Source: Methylobacterium oxalidis
Lineage (GTDB): Bacteria; Pseudomonadota; Alphaproteobacteria; Rhizobiales; Beijerinckiaceae
Reading direction: 5' to 3'
Assembly (NCBI RefSeq): GCF_007992195.1
Contig: NZ_BJZU01000048.1
Location: forward strand, 1 to 45,333
DNA: 45,333 bases
Of this stretch, positions 1 to 8,343 are shown in pieces (position 1 is the first letter of the stretch; the number at the start of each line of letters is the position of its first letter). Position numbers and translations under genes: made by a program. The notes under the pieces were generated by a model. The model ran no database searches and had not been told where the DNA came from. It saw nothing but the letters and a program-made list of their open reading frames with translations.

Positions 1-7
1 GCCAACA

Positions 8-27
8 CCTCTCCCGGACGGGAGAGG
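8..27. repeat. Short intergenic palindrome
   Basis: An 8-base arm CCTCTCCC, a 4-base loop GGAC and the matching arm GGGAGAGG form a perfect hairpin. Palindromes of this look are common in intergenic DNA of Methylobacterium and other Hyphomicrobiales. It lies downstream of the leftward TlpA-like gene and could also end its transcript, but no T-run follows. A degenerate relative may sit at about 43-60. Confidence 0.5.
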
Positions 28-96
28 GGACCCGCGCCTTCCACCTCACCCGGACGAGGGGGGACGTCGCGGGTGGCCTGCCCTCCGGACCTGCCG

Positions 97-747
97 TCAG
101 GATCTGGCGTCGGAGCCCAGCACCGCGCGGATGAGGCGCCTGCCGTCCTCGCTCGACCACTCGGCCGGGCCCTTCATGACGCCGATCTCGCAGCCGCCCG
201 CGTCGATCAGGATCGTGGTGGGCAGGCCGGTGGAGCCCGTGTCCCGCTGCACCGCCGGCAGGACGCGGCCGCCCGGGTCGGCGTAGTAGGCGAGCCGCGC
301 GATGCCGTTGTCGCGCATCCAGGCCGGCGGCCGGTCGAGGTTGCGCGTGTCGAGGTTGATCGCCACGACCTGGAAGGCCGGGCCGCCGAGCTCGGCCTCG
401 AGCCGGTCGAGGGCCGGCATCTCCGCCTTGCAGGGCGCGCACCACGTCGCCCACAGGTTGACGAGGAGCGCCCGCCCCTTGAGCGCGGCGAGCGAGGTCT
501 CGGCCCCGTCCGGCCCCTTGAAGACGAGGTCCGGCGCGGGCTTCGGCGTGTCGAGGAGCTGCATGGCGGCGACCTCGCCGCGGGCGTGGGGGGCGGCCCG
601 CGCGATCGCCGCGGCGGCGCCCGCGCAGGGGCCGGCGGCGTCGGGCCCGTTGCCGCCGCGGCCCGTCCCGTATAGGGCGAGGCCGGCGCCGAGGACGGTG
701 ACGAGGGCTGCCCCCACGGCGAAGGCGGCGAGGCGACCGGGCCTCAT
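97..747 (-). CDS. TlpA-family thioredoxin-like protein
   Basis: A 216-residue membrane-anchored or periplasmic disulfide oxidoreductase. An N-terminal hydrophobic segment (about residues 7-26) is a signal anchor. It is followed by a thioredoxin fold with the motif WCAPC, catalytic Cys103 and Cys106, and the downstream Gly-Leu-Pro-Thr-Thr cis-proline loop. TlpA/ResA/CcmG proteins reduce apo-cytochrome c or CuA-site cysteines in the periplasm; which client applies here is not visible. Extra cysteines occur near residue 41 and in a C-terminal Cys-Glu-Ile segment. The start is the ATG directly before the hydrophobic segment; a much longer reading frame continues upstream but overlaps argH antisense and is not real. 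It is divergent from argH with only 45 bases between the starts. Confidence 0.9.
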   Translation of the reverse strand: MRPGRLAAFAVGAALVTVLGAGLALYGTGRGGNGPDAAGPCAGAAAAIARAAPHARGEVAAMQLLDTPKPAPDLVFKGPDGAETSLAALKGRALLVNLWATWCAPCKAEMPALDRLEAELGGPAFQVVAINLDTRNLDRPPAWMRDNGIARLAYYADPGGRVLPAVQRDTGSTGLPTTILIDAGGCEIGVMKGPAEWSSEDGRRLIRAVLGSDARS

Positions 748-792
748 CCTGGCGTTCCCGCGACGGGCCGGTGCGGCGAGAGGATCTGAGTC

Positions 793-2184
793 ATGAGCAA
801 CCGGATGTGGGGCGGGCGCTTCGCGAGCGGCCCCGCCGAGATCATGGAGGAGATCAACGCCTCCATCGGGTTCGACAAGCGCCTCGCGCCCCAGGACATC
901 CGCGGCTCGCTGGCGCATGTGGCGATGCTGGGGGAGACCGGCATCCTGCCGGCCGAAGATGTGGCCGCGATTTCCGCCGGGCTCAAGACGGTCCAGGCCG
1001 AAATCGAGTCCGGGCAGCTCGCCTTCAGGCGCGAGCTCGAGGACATCCACATGAACGTGGAGAGCCGGCTCACCGAGATCGTCGGCCCGGCGGCCGGGCG
1101 CCTGCACACGGCGCGCTCGCGCAACGACCAAGTCGCCACCGACATGAAGCTGTGGGTGCGCGACACCCTCGACAGTCTCGACCTGCAGGCCGCCGACCTG
1201 CAGCGGGCGCTGGCCGAGAAGGCGCGGGCGCACGCCGCCACGGTGATGCCGGGCTTCACCCACCTGCAATCGGCCCAGCCGGTCACCTTCGGCCACCACC
1301 TCCTCGCCTACGTGGAGATGCTGGGGCGCGACCGCGGGCGCCTCGCCGACGCGCGCGCCCGCCTCAACGAGTGCCCCCTCGGCGCGGCGGCGCTCGCCGG
1401 CACCTCCTTCCCGATCGACCGGCACGCCACCGCCGCGGCCCTCGGCTTCGACCGGCCGACGGCGAACTCCCTCGATTCGGTGGCCGACCGCGACTTCGCC
1501 CTCGAGGCGCTCGCGGCGGCGGCGATCTGCGCCGTGCACCTGTCGCGCTTCGCCGAGGAGCTGGTCGTCTGGACCTCGGCGCAGTTCGGCTTCGTGCGGC
1601 TGTCGGACGGGTTCACCACCGGCTCGTCGATCATGCCGCAGAAGCGCAACCCCGACGCGGCGGAGCTGGTGCGGGCCAAGGCCGGCCGCGTCATCGGCGC
1701 GCTGTCGGGCCTGCTCATCGTGATGAAGGGGCTGCCGCTCGCCTACTCGAAGGACATGCAGGAGGACAAGGAGGGCACCTTCGACGCGCTCCAGACCCTG
1801 TCGCTGTGCCTCGCGGCGATGACCGGCATGGTGCGCGACCTCGAGCCGGTGGCGGAGACGCTGGCGCGCGCCGCCGGCTCCGGCTACGCCACCGCCACCG
1901 ACCTCGCCGACTGGCTGGTGCGCGAGCTCGGCCTGCCCTTCCGCGACGCCCACCACGTCACGGGTCGCCTCGTCGGCGCGGCCTCCGCCCGCGGCGTCGG
2001 GCTGGAGGAGCTGTCGCTCTCCGAGATGCAGGCGGCCGAGCCCCGCATCACGCAGGCCGTCTACGCCGTGCTCGGCGTCGGGAACTCGGTCACGAGCCGC
2101 ACCAGCTACGGCGGCACCGCGCCGGACAACGTGCGCGCCCAGGCGGACCGCTGGCTTGCACAGCTTGGCCGGGGAAAGGGCTGA
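793..2184 (+). CDS. argH: Argininosuccinate lyase
   Basis: A 463-residue enzyme of the fumarase/aspartase superfamily that splits argininosuccinate into arginine and fumarate, the last step of arginine synthesis. The length matches the family. The N-terminal MWGGRF motif, the HTARSRNDQ substrate loop (about residues 105-113) and the superfamily signature [12 protein letters not shown] (about 277-288), which carries the catalytic serine loop, are all present. The ATG follows a GAGAGG-like ribosome binding site. The gene is divergent from the TlpA-like gene. Confidence 0.98.
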   Translation: MSNRMWGGRFASGPAEIMEEINASIGFDKRLAPQDIRGSLAHVAMLGETGILPAEDVAAISAGLKTVQAEIESGQLAFRRELEDIHMNVESRLTEIVGPAAGRLHTARSRNDQVATDMKLWVRDTLDSLDLQAADLQRALAEKARAHAATVMPGFTHLQSAQPVTFGHHLLAYVEMLGRDRGRLADARARLNECPLGAAALAGTSFPIDRHATAAALGFDRPTANSLDSVADRDFALEALAAAAICAVHLSRFAEELVVWTSAQFGFVRLSDGFTTGSSIMPQKRNPDAAELVRAKAGRVIGALSGLLIVMKGLPLAYSKDMQEDKEGTFDALQTLSLCLAAMTGMVRDLEPVAETLARAAGSGYATATDLADWLVRELGLPFRDAHHVTGRLVGAASARGVGLEELSLSEMQAAEPRITQAVYAVLGVGNSVTSRTSYGGTAPDNVRAQADRWLAQLGRGKG

Positions 2185-2279
2185 AAAACGTGCAGGCAAC
2201 CCTCACCTATGAGCGTGCGTTCACGGCTCAGCTATGTGAACCTCGCTAAGAGGCGGTCCGAGCGCATCGGAGAGCGTAC

Positions 2280-2582
2280 ATGCCCCTTGAGAGTTGGATC
2301 ACGCCGGAAGAGACGGCCGCGCTGGCGGCCGAGGCGGCGGCCCGGATCGACGCGGCCCTGACCGGCCATGCCGCGACCGACCGGGACGCCTACTGGGCCT
2401 CCGTCCGCAAGGCCTACAACACCCCCTACAACGACCCGGCCCCGCGCGAGCGCCCGGCCCCCGTCGAGGCGCCCGCCCCCGCGCCGGACCTGCCCGCCGC
2501 CGCGAGCCCGCTGCCCGGCCTGCCGGCCCCGGCCGTGATCGCCGGCCTCGGCGCCCCGCCGGCCGAGATCCACGCGGCCTGA
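2280..2582 (+). CDS. Small conserved-looking hypothetical protein
   Basis: A 100-residue acidic protein I do not recognise. The first 50 residues are predicted helical and rich in Ala and Glu, with a Trp-Ile-Thr-Pro-Glu-Glu opening. The second half is Pro/Ala-rich and probably disordered. There is no signal peptide or membrane segment. A GGAGAG ribosome binding site stands 6 bases before the ATG. It follows argH by 95 bases on the same strand and could be co-transcribed. The biased composition leaves some doubt, but the good ribosome site and ordered first half support a real gene. Confidence 0.6.
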   Translation: MPLESWITPEETAALAAEAAARIDAALTGHAATDRDAYWASVRKAYNTPYNDPAPRERPAPVEAPAPAPDLPAAASPLPGLPAPAVIAGLGAPPAEIHAA

Positions 2583-2790
2583 GGTCGGCGCCCCCCCTCC
2601 TCGCCGCCCCTCCTCGCCGCCCCTGTTGCCCGCGCCTCTTGCCCGCGCCTCTTGCCGAGCGCGCGCCCAAGCTTCACAAGTTGCCCGAGAACGAGCCCTG
2701 CCGCGGCGCGGGGACCGCCGCGCGCCCGCGCCGCCGCCCCCCGGCGGCGCCGGGACGCGGCGGCGCGTGCCGCCACCTCAGGATGTGTCG

Positions 2791-3462
2791 ATGCTTCGTG
2801 TTGCGCGCTGCCTCACCGCCGGCTCCCTCGCCCTGGCGGGCCTCGCCGCCCCGGCGCTGCCCGGGATCCCCGGCCTCTCCGTGACGGCGGCGCTGGCGCA
2901 GGAGGCCGAGCCGGCGCCGACCTCCCGGCGGCGCGGGCGCGAGCGGGGGGCTCCGAAGCCGACCGCGGCGCCGCCCGGCATGCAGCAGGCGGTGCCGCTC
3001 GCCACCTTCGGGGACTGGAACGTCTTCGTGAACGGCCAGGGCAAGGCGCGGATGTGCTACGCCATCGCCCAGCCGACGACCCGCTCGCCCGCCTCCCTGA
3101 AGCGCGACACCGCCTACCTCTTCGTGACGGTGCGCAAGGGCGAGAACGTGCAGAACGAGGTCGCGGTGATGCTCGGCTTCCCCTCGAAGCCCGCCGCCGC
3201 GCAGGTGAAGCCGGGCTCGCCCCCGGCCCCCACCGACCCGACGCTCAACCTCGGCAGCACGCGCTTCGGCCTCGTGGTGAAGGACGGCAACGCCTGGCTG
3301 CAGAACCCGGCCGAAGAGGCCCGGGTCGTGGCCGAGATGAGCGCGCGCAACCCCAAGCTCGTGATCAAGACCACGTCGCAGCGCGGCAACCCGACGAGCG
3401 ACGAGTACGCCCTCGGCGGCTTCGCCGAGGCGATGCGCAGGACGCGCGAGGAGTGCAAGTAG
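2791..3462 (+). CDS. Invasion-associated locus B (IalB) family protein
   Basis: A 223-residue secreted protein. A signal peptide occupies about residues 1-33, ending in Ala-Leu-Ala-Gln. A basic linker of about 25 residues follows, and then the IalB-like domain beginning Phe-Gly-Asp-Trp near residue 71. The family pattern is a beta-rich periplasmic domain with paired cysteines; one Cys lies in the MCYAIAQP segment and one in the penultimate residues. IalB was named in Bartonella, but homologues are widespread in non-pathogenic Hyphomicrobiales and their function is unclear. The ATG at 2791 is preferred; an in-frame GTG lies two codons upstream. Confidence 0.85.
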   Translation: MLRVARCLTAGSLALAGLAAPALPGIPGLSVTAALAQEAEPAPTSRRRGRERGAPKPTAAPPGMQQAVPLATFGDWNVFVNGQGKARMCYAIAQPTTRSPASLKRDTAYLFVTVRKGENVQNEVAVMLGFPSKPAAAQVKPGSPPAPTDPTLNLGSTRFGLVVKDGNAWLQNPAEEARVVAEMSARNPKLVIKTTSQRGNPTSDEYALGGFAEAMRRTREECK

Positions 3463-3501
3463 GCCCACGCCGCAAGGAGGCCCACGCAAGGAGGCCCACG
3501 C
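3461..3501. repeat. Short tandem repeat after the IalB-like gene
   Basis: The 10-mer AGGCCCACGC occurs three times (3461-3470, 3478-3487, 3492-3501). The last two copies are part of a 14-base unit, AAGGAGGCCCACGC, repeated directly. It begins at the stop codon of the IalB-like gene and looks like slippage-generated sequence. Confidence 0.7.
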
Positions 3502-3521
3502 CCCCGAGAGAGCGCGGCCGT

Positions 3522-3545
3522 CTCCCCGGGGCCGGCCCCGGGGAG
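3522..3545. terminator. Perfect 24-bp palindrome, likely bidirectional terminator
   Basis: Twelve-base arms (CTCCCCGGGGCC and its exact complement) meet with no spacer. It lies between the convergent IalB-like gene and the leftward gene ending at 3596, the expected place for a shared terminator. There is no T-run on either side, so the terminator role is inferred from position and stem strength. Confidence 0.5.
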
Positions 3546-3595
3546 GCTCCGCTCCGGCCTGGAATGTCGGCGGCCGGGCCCCGGCCGCCCCCGCG

Positions 3596-3925
3596 TCAGA
3601 CCGCCCGCAGCCGCCGCGCGGCCTCGTGGCGGGGACGGTGGGCGGCGTGGCGGGCGCGCTCGCGAGCGGCGCGGGCCGCCTGCTCGACGCTGCGGAAGAC
3701 CGTGCCGTCGAGGGCGTCGAAATCGCGGGACGACGAGAAGAAGCGCACGCCGCCGTGCTCGGGCACGGCGATGCCCGCCGTCAGCTCGCCGATCTCGATG
3801 ATGCGGGTCGGCGCCCGCTCGCCGTAGGGGCGGGCGCGGGCGGGGGCGGCGAAGGGGGCGGCGAAGGGCTCGGCGAGCGGCAGGGTCTCGGCGAGGGCGT
3901 GGCTGCCGGCGTGAAGCTGGGGCAT
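3596..3925 (-). CDS. Hypothetical protein
   Basis: A 109-residue protein I do not recognise. The middle (about residues 40-75) reads like a compact folded unit: Ile-Ile-Glu-Ile-Gly-Glu-Leu-Thr-Ala-Gly-Ile-Ala-Val-Pro, then Val-Arg-Phe-Phe-Ser-Ser and Phe-Asp-Ala-Leu-Asp-Gly. A helical Ala/Arg/His-rich tail follows. There is no signal peptide. An AGGGAG ribosome binding site stands about 10 bases before the ATG. An overlapping frame on the other strand (from about 3626) lacks a ribosome site and has poor composition. Confidence 0.6.
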   Translation of the reverse strand: MPQLHAGSHALAETLPLAEPFAAPFAAPARARPYGERAPTRIIEIGELTAGIAVPEHGGVRFFSSSRDFDALDGTVFRSVEQAARAARERARHAAHRPRHEAARRLRAV

Positions 3926-4330
3926 CGGACGAAGAACTCCCTGGGCCGGATCGGAACCGGCCGTGCGATAGCTGGACGATGTGACGGTGGAATGAGCGTC
4001 AGCGTCGACAGCAGTCGCGGGATCGGCGCGGCCGGGCGCGCGCGGCGGAGGGCCCTGGGAAGATCTGGCAAACGGTCACGGCAAGTCATCCTCTCATCGA
4101 AGGACCACGAGGCGCGAGTGCTTCGCGGTGCTTTAGCGTTTGATGACGCGGCGCAAGCTACACACTTCAAATCACCGCGGCCGAACGACATCGAAAGACC
4201 TCGCCCGACAGCTTTAGGATGGTGCCGTTGACCTTCTCCGTCAATGGTATGGTTTTTCGAATGCGCGCGGTTCCTTAGGCCAAACGTGGCCTTTACGGGA
4301 CCCGCGCAGCCGCTTCCTTCGCCGCGCGCC
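3926..4330. other. 405-base intergenic region, candidate promoter DNA
   Basis: No credible gene is seen. The part from about 4085 to 4300 is less GC-rich than its surroundings. It contains the inverted repeat TTGAC-N7-GTCAA at 4228-4244. On the leftward strand the second arm gives TTGACG with CATCCT 17 bases later, a weak sigma-70-like promoter for the gene starting at 3925. Nothing else is recognisable. Confidence 0.35.
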
Positions 4331-5077
4331 TCAGGCCAGGGCGGCGATCACGGCGGCGAGGTCGCGGTGGTCCGAGAAGACCCGAGCCGCGCCGGCGGCC
4401 GCGAGGTCGGCGCCCGCCGGGTCGTGTCCCCAGTGGCCGCCCCCCGTGAAGCCGACGACGCTCATCCCCGCGGCGCGGGCGGCCGTGACGCCCGGCACGC
4501 TGTCCTCGACGACCAGGCAGGCGGAGGGTTGCGCGCCCATGCGCTCCGCCGCGTGCAGGAACAGGTCCGGGAAGGGCTTGCCGCGGGCGACCTCGGCGGA
4601 GGAGAAGACCCGCCCCGCGAACAGCGGCATCAGGCCGGTCAGCGTCAGGGTGTGGGAGAGGCGCACCGGGTCGCTGCTCGACGCGACGCAGCTCGGGATG
4701 CCCAGCGCGCGGACCGCCTCGGCGATGCCCGCCATGGCGGCGAGCTCCCGGTCGAAGGCGGCGAGCGTGTCCGCCTTGACCCGCTCGACGAAGCCCTCCG
4801 GCGCCGCCACGCCGTAATCGTTCGCGACGTGCCCCATGATCGAGGGCATCGAGGTTCCGGCGAAGCGCGCCCGCACCGTCTCGACGTCGATGGCGACGCC
4901 GATCCCGTTGAGGGCCGCCGTCAGGCAGCCGAGGCTGATCGGCTCGCTGTCGATGAGAACGCCGTCGCAGTCGAAGATCACGAGCTCGGGCCCGCGCGCC
5001 TCCGCCAGGGCCCGCAGGCCGCCTCCGCTCCCGTCCAAACGCACGACCTCCCGCTGAGCCGGACGGCGCTGTGGCAC
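4331..5077 (-). CDS. HAD-superfamily phosphatase (beta-phosphoglucomutase-like)
   Basis: A 248-residue cytoplasmic HAD hydrolase of subfamily IA. Motif I is FDCDGVLIDSEP (about residues 34-45) with the nucleophile and acid/base aspartates. The helical cap follows it. Motif II is the Ser-Ser-Ser-Asp segment, motif III the lysine of Gly-Lys-Pro-Phe-Pro-Asp, and motif IV is VVEDSVPG. The usual substrates of this group are sugar phosphates, phosphoglycolate or similar small phosphoesters; the sequence does not say which. The N-terminus is about 28 residues longer than typical, so a downstream start is possible. Confidence 0.88.
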   Translation of the reverse strand: MPQRRPAQREVVRLDGSGGGLRALAEARGPELVIFDCDGVLIDSEPISLGCLTAALNGIGVAIDVETVRARFAGTSMPSIMGHVANDYGVAAPEGFVERVKADTLAAFDRELAAMAGIAEAVRALGIPSCVASSSDPVRLSHTLTLTGLMPLFAGRVFSSAEVARGKPFPDLFLHAAERMGAQPSACLVVEDSVPGVTAARAAGMSVVGFTGGGHWGHDPAGADLAAAGAARVFSDHRDLAAVIAALA

Positions 5078-5263
5078 GCCGGTGCGGCGGGGGCAACCGG
5101 CCGGATCGCCGCCCGGCCGGCCCGCGTTCCGCGCGAGCCCGGCTCCGATCCGCGCCCGCGCGGCGCGCTCCTCGCTTGCGCGGGGCTCGGCGGGCCCCTA
5201 CTCCACCGCCGGTGGCGGCCCGTGCCGGGCCGGCCGACGGGGCCCCGAGGTCGAAGACGCGCG

Positions 5264-5584
5264 ATGTTCCGCTTCCTGCTCCGCTTCCTCGGCTACCTGC
5301 TGCTCGCCGGCGGCTTCGTGGCCCTCGTCTACGACGGTGCCAGCTCGATCGCGAACAACGGGCTGCGGGTGACGCCGCTGAGCGACCTCCTCTTCACCCT
5401 GTTCAAGGACAGGGCGAGCGCCCTGCAGGCCACGGTCGAGGGCGTGGCACCCTGGCTCTGGCAGGTGCTCGTGCTGCCGCTGACGCTGGCGCCGGCCTCG
5501 CTGCTCGGGCTCGGCCTCGGCGCCATCCTGCTCTGGCTCGGCCAGCCGGCCCGCGAGCCGATCGGCTTCCTGACGCGGCCCTGA
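5264..5584 (+). CDS. Small two-helix membrane protein
   Basis: A 106-residue membrane protein with helices at about residues 4-22 and 67-91, separated by a hydrophilic loop containing Ser-Ile-Ala-Asn-Asn-Gly and Pro-Leu-Ser-Asp-Leu. Related short proteins in Hyphomicrobiales are sometimes labelled as cytochrome b6f PetM-like. That label comes from my memory of database names and has no functional support here. The gene is convergent with the response regulator (7 bases between stops) and divergent from the HAD gene. Confidence 0.7.
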   Translation: MFRFLLRFLGYLLLAGGFVALVYDGASSIANNGLRVTPLSDLLFTLFKDRASALQATVEGVAPWLWQVLVLPLTLAPASLLGLGLGAILLWLGQPAREPIGFLTRP

Positions 5585-5591
5585 CGCGCCT

Positions 5592-6098
5592 CTAGCCGGC
5601 GAGCGCCCAGCGGACGGCGTAGGCCGGCGTGATGCGCAGGCCCGGCGGCGGCGCGAGGCTCGGGGGCGGATCGAGCAGGGCCTCCTCCAGGAAGGCGAGC
5701 GCGGTCTGCAGGCCGTGGAGCGTGTAGGGCTTGGCGATGACGCCGAGCGCGCCCGCGTAGTCGTCGCCGGGGTCGTTGTCGCCGACCGTGCCGGGCGGGC
5801 GCTCCGCCTCGTCGCCGAGGGGCACGCGGCGCTCGTTCGCCGTCACGAAGATGACCGGGATGCGCCGGGTGCGGGTGAGGCTGCGGCACACGGACAGGCC
5901 GGTCTCCCCGTCGCAGAGGCGCAGGTCGACCAGGGCGAGATCCGCCTCGAGGGTGGGCACGAGCCGCAGCGCCTCGCCCCCTGACATCGCGGTCCCGGCG
6001 ACGCCGTGGCCCGCGGCCTCGATCAGCGCCTCGAGGTGCATCAGCAGGAGCGCCTCGTCCTCCACGACGAAGATCCGGAGCGGCCGCGGGTTCATCAT
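5592..6098 (-). CDS. Single-domain response regulator
   Basis: A 168-residue receiver protein with no output domain. The acidic pocket is Glu13-Asp14, the phosphoacceptor Asp58 lies in LVDLRL, Thr86 in FVTAN, and Lys123 in IAKPY. The spacing between Thr86 and Lys123 is about 15 residues longer than usual because of a charged insertion (about 91-113). It lies 55 bases downstream of the LOV histidine kinase on the same strand and is almost certainly its partner. The arrangement resembles the Caulobacter LovK-LovR pair, in which a LOV kinase and a single-domain regulator act on the general stress response; that role is inference here. Confidence 0.92.
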   Translation of the reverse strand: MMNPRPLRIFVVEDEALLLMHLEALIEAAGHGVAGTAMSGGEALRLVPTLEADLALVDLRLCDGETGLSVCRSLTRTRRIPVIFVTANERRVPLGDEAERPPGTVGDNDPGDDYAGALGVIAKPYTLHGLQTALAFLEEALLDPPPSLAPPPGLRITPAYAVRWALAG

Positions 6099-6153
6099 CG
6101 GGGGGCCTCCGGCGGGCGGACGGGACCTCGGCAGGGTCCGCTACAGAGATGGC

Positions 6154-7263
6154 TCAGCCCGCCGGGGCGTCAACCGGCGCGGGGAGGCCCACGGAGGCCG
6201 GCATGGCCACCACCACCCGCGTGCCGGAGCGCGGCCCGCTCTCGACGGCGAGCCGGGCGCCGAGCTGGCGGGCCAGGGTGCGCATCAGCGCCTGGCCGAA
6301 GGAGCCCTTCGGCTCGTCCGCCGGCGGCATCCCGACGCCGTCGTCCTCGACGACGATGCGCAGGTCCTCCGCCAGCCCCACCCGGATCGCGATCGTGCCG
6401 GGCCGGCCCGCCGGGAAGGCGTGCTTGAGGATGTTGGTCACGATCTCGTTGAACAGCAGGGCGAGGGCCACCGACTTCTCGGCATGGACCAGCACCGGGG
6501 CGAGATCGAGGGCGACGCGGATGTCGGAGCGCCCGCTCGCGCCGATCATGTCGGCCACGAGGTCGCGCACGAGCCCGGCGACGTCGACGCGGGAGGCGGA
6601 CTCGGACTGGTGCAGGCGGCGATGCACCGTGCTCAGCGCCTCGACCCGCTGCAGGGTCTCCATCATGGAGGCGCGCGTCGCCGGGTCGTCGATGCGCTGG
6701 CTCTGCAGGACGATCATCGCGGCGATCATCTGGAGGTTGTTCTTCACCCGGTGGTCGATCTCGTGGACCAGGGTGGTCTGCACCGCCAACGCGTCGTGCA
6801 GCGCCGTGTTCGCCGCCTCCCGCTCCCGTACCAGCCGGTAGCGCTCGGTCACGTCGAGCTGGGCGGCGAAGAAGAACTGCAGCTCGCCGGTCTCGGCGTG
6901 GACCGGATTCAGGTGGAGCGCGTTGTGGAAGGTCGAGCCGTCCTTGCGGTAGTTCAGGAGGTCGATCGCGATCGCCTGCTCGGCCCGGATCGCCTCCCGC
7001 ACCCGGGCGACGGCATCCGGGCAGGTGCCGGGGCCCTGCAGGAAGCGGCAGTTGCGGCCCGTGACCTCGTAGCGCTCGTAGCCCGTCATGCGCAGGAAGG
7101 CCGGGTTCGCGAACACGATCGGGTTGTCGTGCCGGCGCGGGTCGGTCACGATCATCGGCAGGTGCGTCGAGCGGACGATCGCCGAGAACGAGTCGGCCTC
7201 GCCCCTCTCCGCGCGCTCGGCGCGCCTGCGGCCCGCGAAGCGCGCGGCGTCGGCCTTGTCCAT
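6154..7263 (-). CDS. LOV-domain histidine kinase (HisKA_2/HWE-like), blue-light sensor
   Basis: A 369-residue soluble sensor kinase. The LOV domain (about residues 25-140) has the GRNCRFLQ motif with the flavin-adduct cysteine Cys72. Flavin-contact residues expected in LOV domains are also present: Asn71, Gln76, Asn104, Asn114 and Gln135. A linker helix leads to a HisKA_2-type dimerisation box with phosphoacceptor His171 in DHRVKNNLQ. An HATPase domain follows: N-box around 272-281, DDGVGM at 307-312 and a Gly-Ser-Phe-Gly lid near 320. It has no membrane segment. A GGGGGAGA ribosome site precedes the ATG. The photochemistry is predicted from the intact motif set. Confidence 0.95.
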   Translation of the reverse strand: MDKADAARFAGRRRAERAERGEADSFSAIVRSTHLPMIVTDPRRHDNPIVFANPAFLRMTGYERYEVTGRNCRFLQGPGTCPDAVARVREAIRAEQAIAIDLLNYRKDGSTFHNALHLNPVHAETGELQFFFAAQLDVTERYRLVREREAANTALHDALAVQTTLVHEIDHRVKNNLQMIAAMIVLQSQRIDDPATRASMMETLQRVEALSTVHRRLHQSESASRVDVAGLVRDLVADMIGASGRSDIRVALDLAPVLVHAEKSVALALLFNEIVTNILKHAFPAGRPGTIAIRVGLAEDLRIVVEDDGVGMPPADEPKGSFGQALMRTLARQLGARLAVESGPRSGTRVVVAMPASVGLPAPVDAPAG

Positions 7264-7593
7264 GCTCTCTCCCCCGAACGCTCGGAAGCCCCGAAGGCCG
7301 CGCGCCGCATCCCCGAACGCGACGCTAGCGCGGGGCGGCCTTTAGTCAAGTCTTTCTCTAAGTTATATTTTCGATGACAACCGCCGGTCATGAATTTGTA
7401 TTTGATGAAACCGGAGATTACCAGACGAAAACAGTATCGGCCGTTCAGATGAGCAATCCAGACGCCGGTGCCCCGTCCGGCCGCCTCGCGGCGCCGCCGG
7501 ACCGCGCCGGGCGTGCCCCCGCTTCCGCGCGCGCCCGCGGCACCCCATATCGGGGCGAGAGTTCGTGCACGGATTCGTCCGAGAGGAGTGACG
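7264..7593. other. 330-base divergent intergenic region
   Basis: This lies between the leftward LOV kinase and rightward msrA. A stretch from about 7340 to 7440 is clearly richer in A and T than the surroundings, as expected for promoter DNA serving both sides. No gene is credible in it. Confidence 0.5.
7322..7349 (-). promoter_or_regulatory. Possible sigma-70-like promoter for the LOV kinase operon
   Basis: On the leftward strand TTGACT (7349-7344) is followed after 16 bases by TAGCGT (7327-7322). The inferred start of transcription is about 50 bases before the kinase ATG. The -35 is good and the -10 is weak. Confidence 0.35.
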
Positions 7594-8250
7594 ATGTTCC
7601 TGTTCCGCAAGCGCGCCGAGATGCCGAGCCCCGCCGACGCCCTGCCCGGCCGGCCCGACCCGATCCCGACCGCCGAGACCCACTTCGTGAACGGGCGCCC
7701 GCTCAAGGGGCCCTACCCCGAGGGGATGCAGTCGATCGTGCTGGGCCTCGGCTGCTTCTGGGGCGCCGAGCGCAAGTTCTGGGAGCTGCCCGAGGGCATC
7801 CACGTCACGGCGGTCGGCTACGCGGCCGGCCACACCCCGAACCCGACCTACGAGGAGGTCTGCTCGGGCCTGACCGGCCACAACGAGGTGGTGCTCGTGG
7901 TGTTCGACCCCGCCGTGCTGCCGCTCGACGCCGTGCTGAAGACCTTCTTCGAGAGCCACGACCCGACCCAGGGGTTCCGCCAGGGCAACGACGTCGGCAC
8001 GCAGTACCGCTCGGGGATCTATCTCACCGACCCGTCGCAGGAGGAGACCGCCCGGCGCGTGCGGGCGGCCTACGCCGAGGCGCTGAAGGCCCGGGGCTAC
8101 GGCGACGTGACCACCGAGATCCTGCCGCTGAAGGACTTCTACTTCGCGGAAGGCTACCACCAGCAGTACCTCGCCAAGAATCCGGGCGGCTATTGCGGGC
8201 TCGGCGGCACCGGCGTCTCCTGCCCGGTGGGCACGGGCGTGGCGGCCTGA
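7594..8250 (+). CDS. msrA: Peptide methionine (S)-S-oxide reductase
   Basis: A 218-residue MsrA that reduces the S-epimer of methionine sulfoxide in proteins. The catalytic motif GCFWG is at residues 53-57 with Cys54 as nucleophile. The conserved GHNEVV and THxxQ-type Tyr-His-Gln-Gln-Tyr segments follow. Resolving cysteines are near the C-terminus (in Tyr-Cys-Gly-Leu and Ser-Cys-Pro-Val). About 40 extra N-terminal residues precede the domain, as in other long alphaproteobacterial MsrA proteins. The start is supported by a GAGAGGAG ribosome site. Confidence 0.96.
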   Translation: MFLFRKRAEMPSPADALPGRPDPIPTAETHFVNGRPLKGPYPEGMQSIVLGLGCFWGAERKFWELPEGIHVTAVGYAAGHTPNPTYEEVCSGLTGHNEVVLVVFDPAVLPLDAVLKTFFESHDPTQGFRQGNDVGTQYRSGIYLTDPSQEETARRVRAAYAEALKARGYGDVTTEILPLKDFYFAEGYHQQYLAKNPGGYCGLGGTGVSCPVGTGVAA

Positions 8251-8289
8251 CGCCGCTCACGCCCCGTCTTGCCCAAGCTCCGTCTTGCC

Positions 8290-8313
8290 GGTGTCGCGCG
8301 CCCGTGCGACACC
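8290..8313 (+). terminator. Hairpin between msrA and the UPF0114 gene
   Basis: Perfect 8-base arms GGTGTCGC and GCGACACC enclose an 8-base loop. It stands 40 bases after msrA and 30 before the next start. No T-run follows, so it could be a weak terminator or a leader structure. Confidence 0.35.
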
Positions 8314-8343
8314 GCCGCTCCCTGACGGAGGAGATGAGCGACG

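Noticed and set aside
97..2199. A 700-residue frame extending the TlpA-like protein through argH
   Set aside because: It is antisense to the clear argH gene; the real protein starts at 747.
2211..2231. TGAGC...GCTCA stem as an argH terminator
   Set aside because: The stem is short, has a bulge and no T-run, and may be chance.
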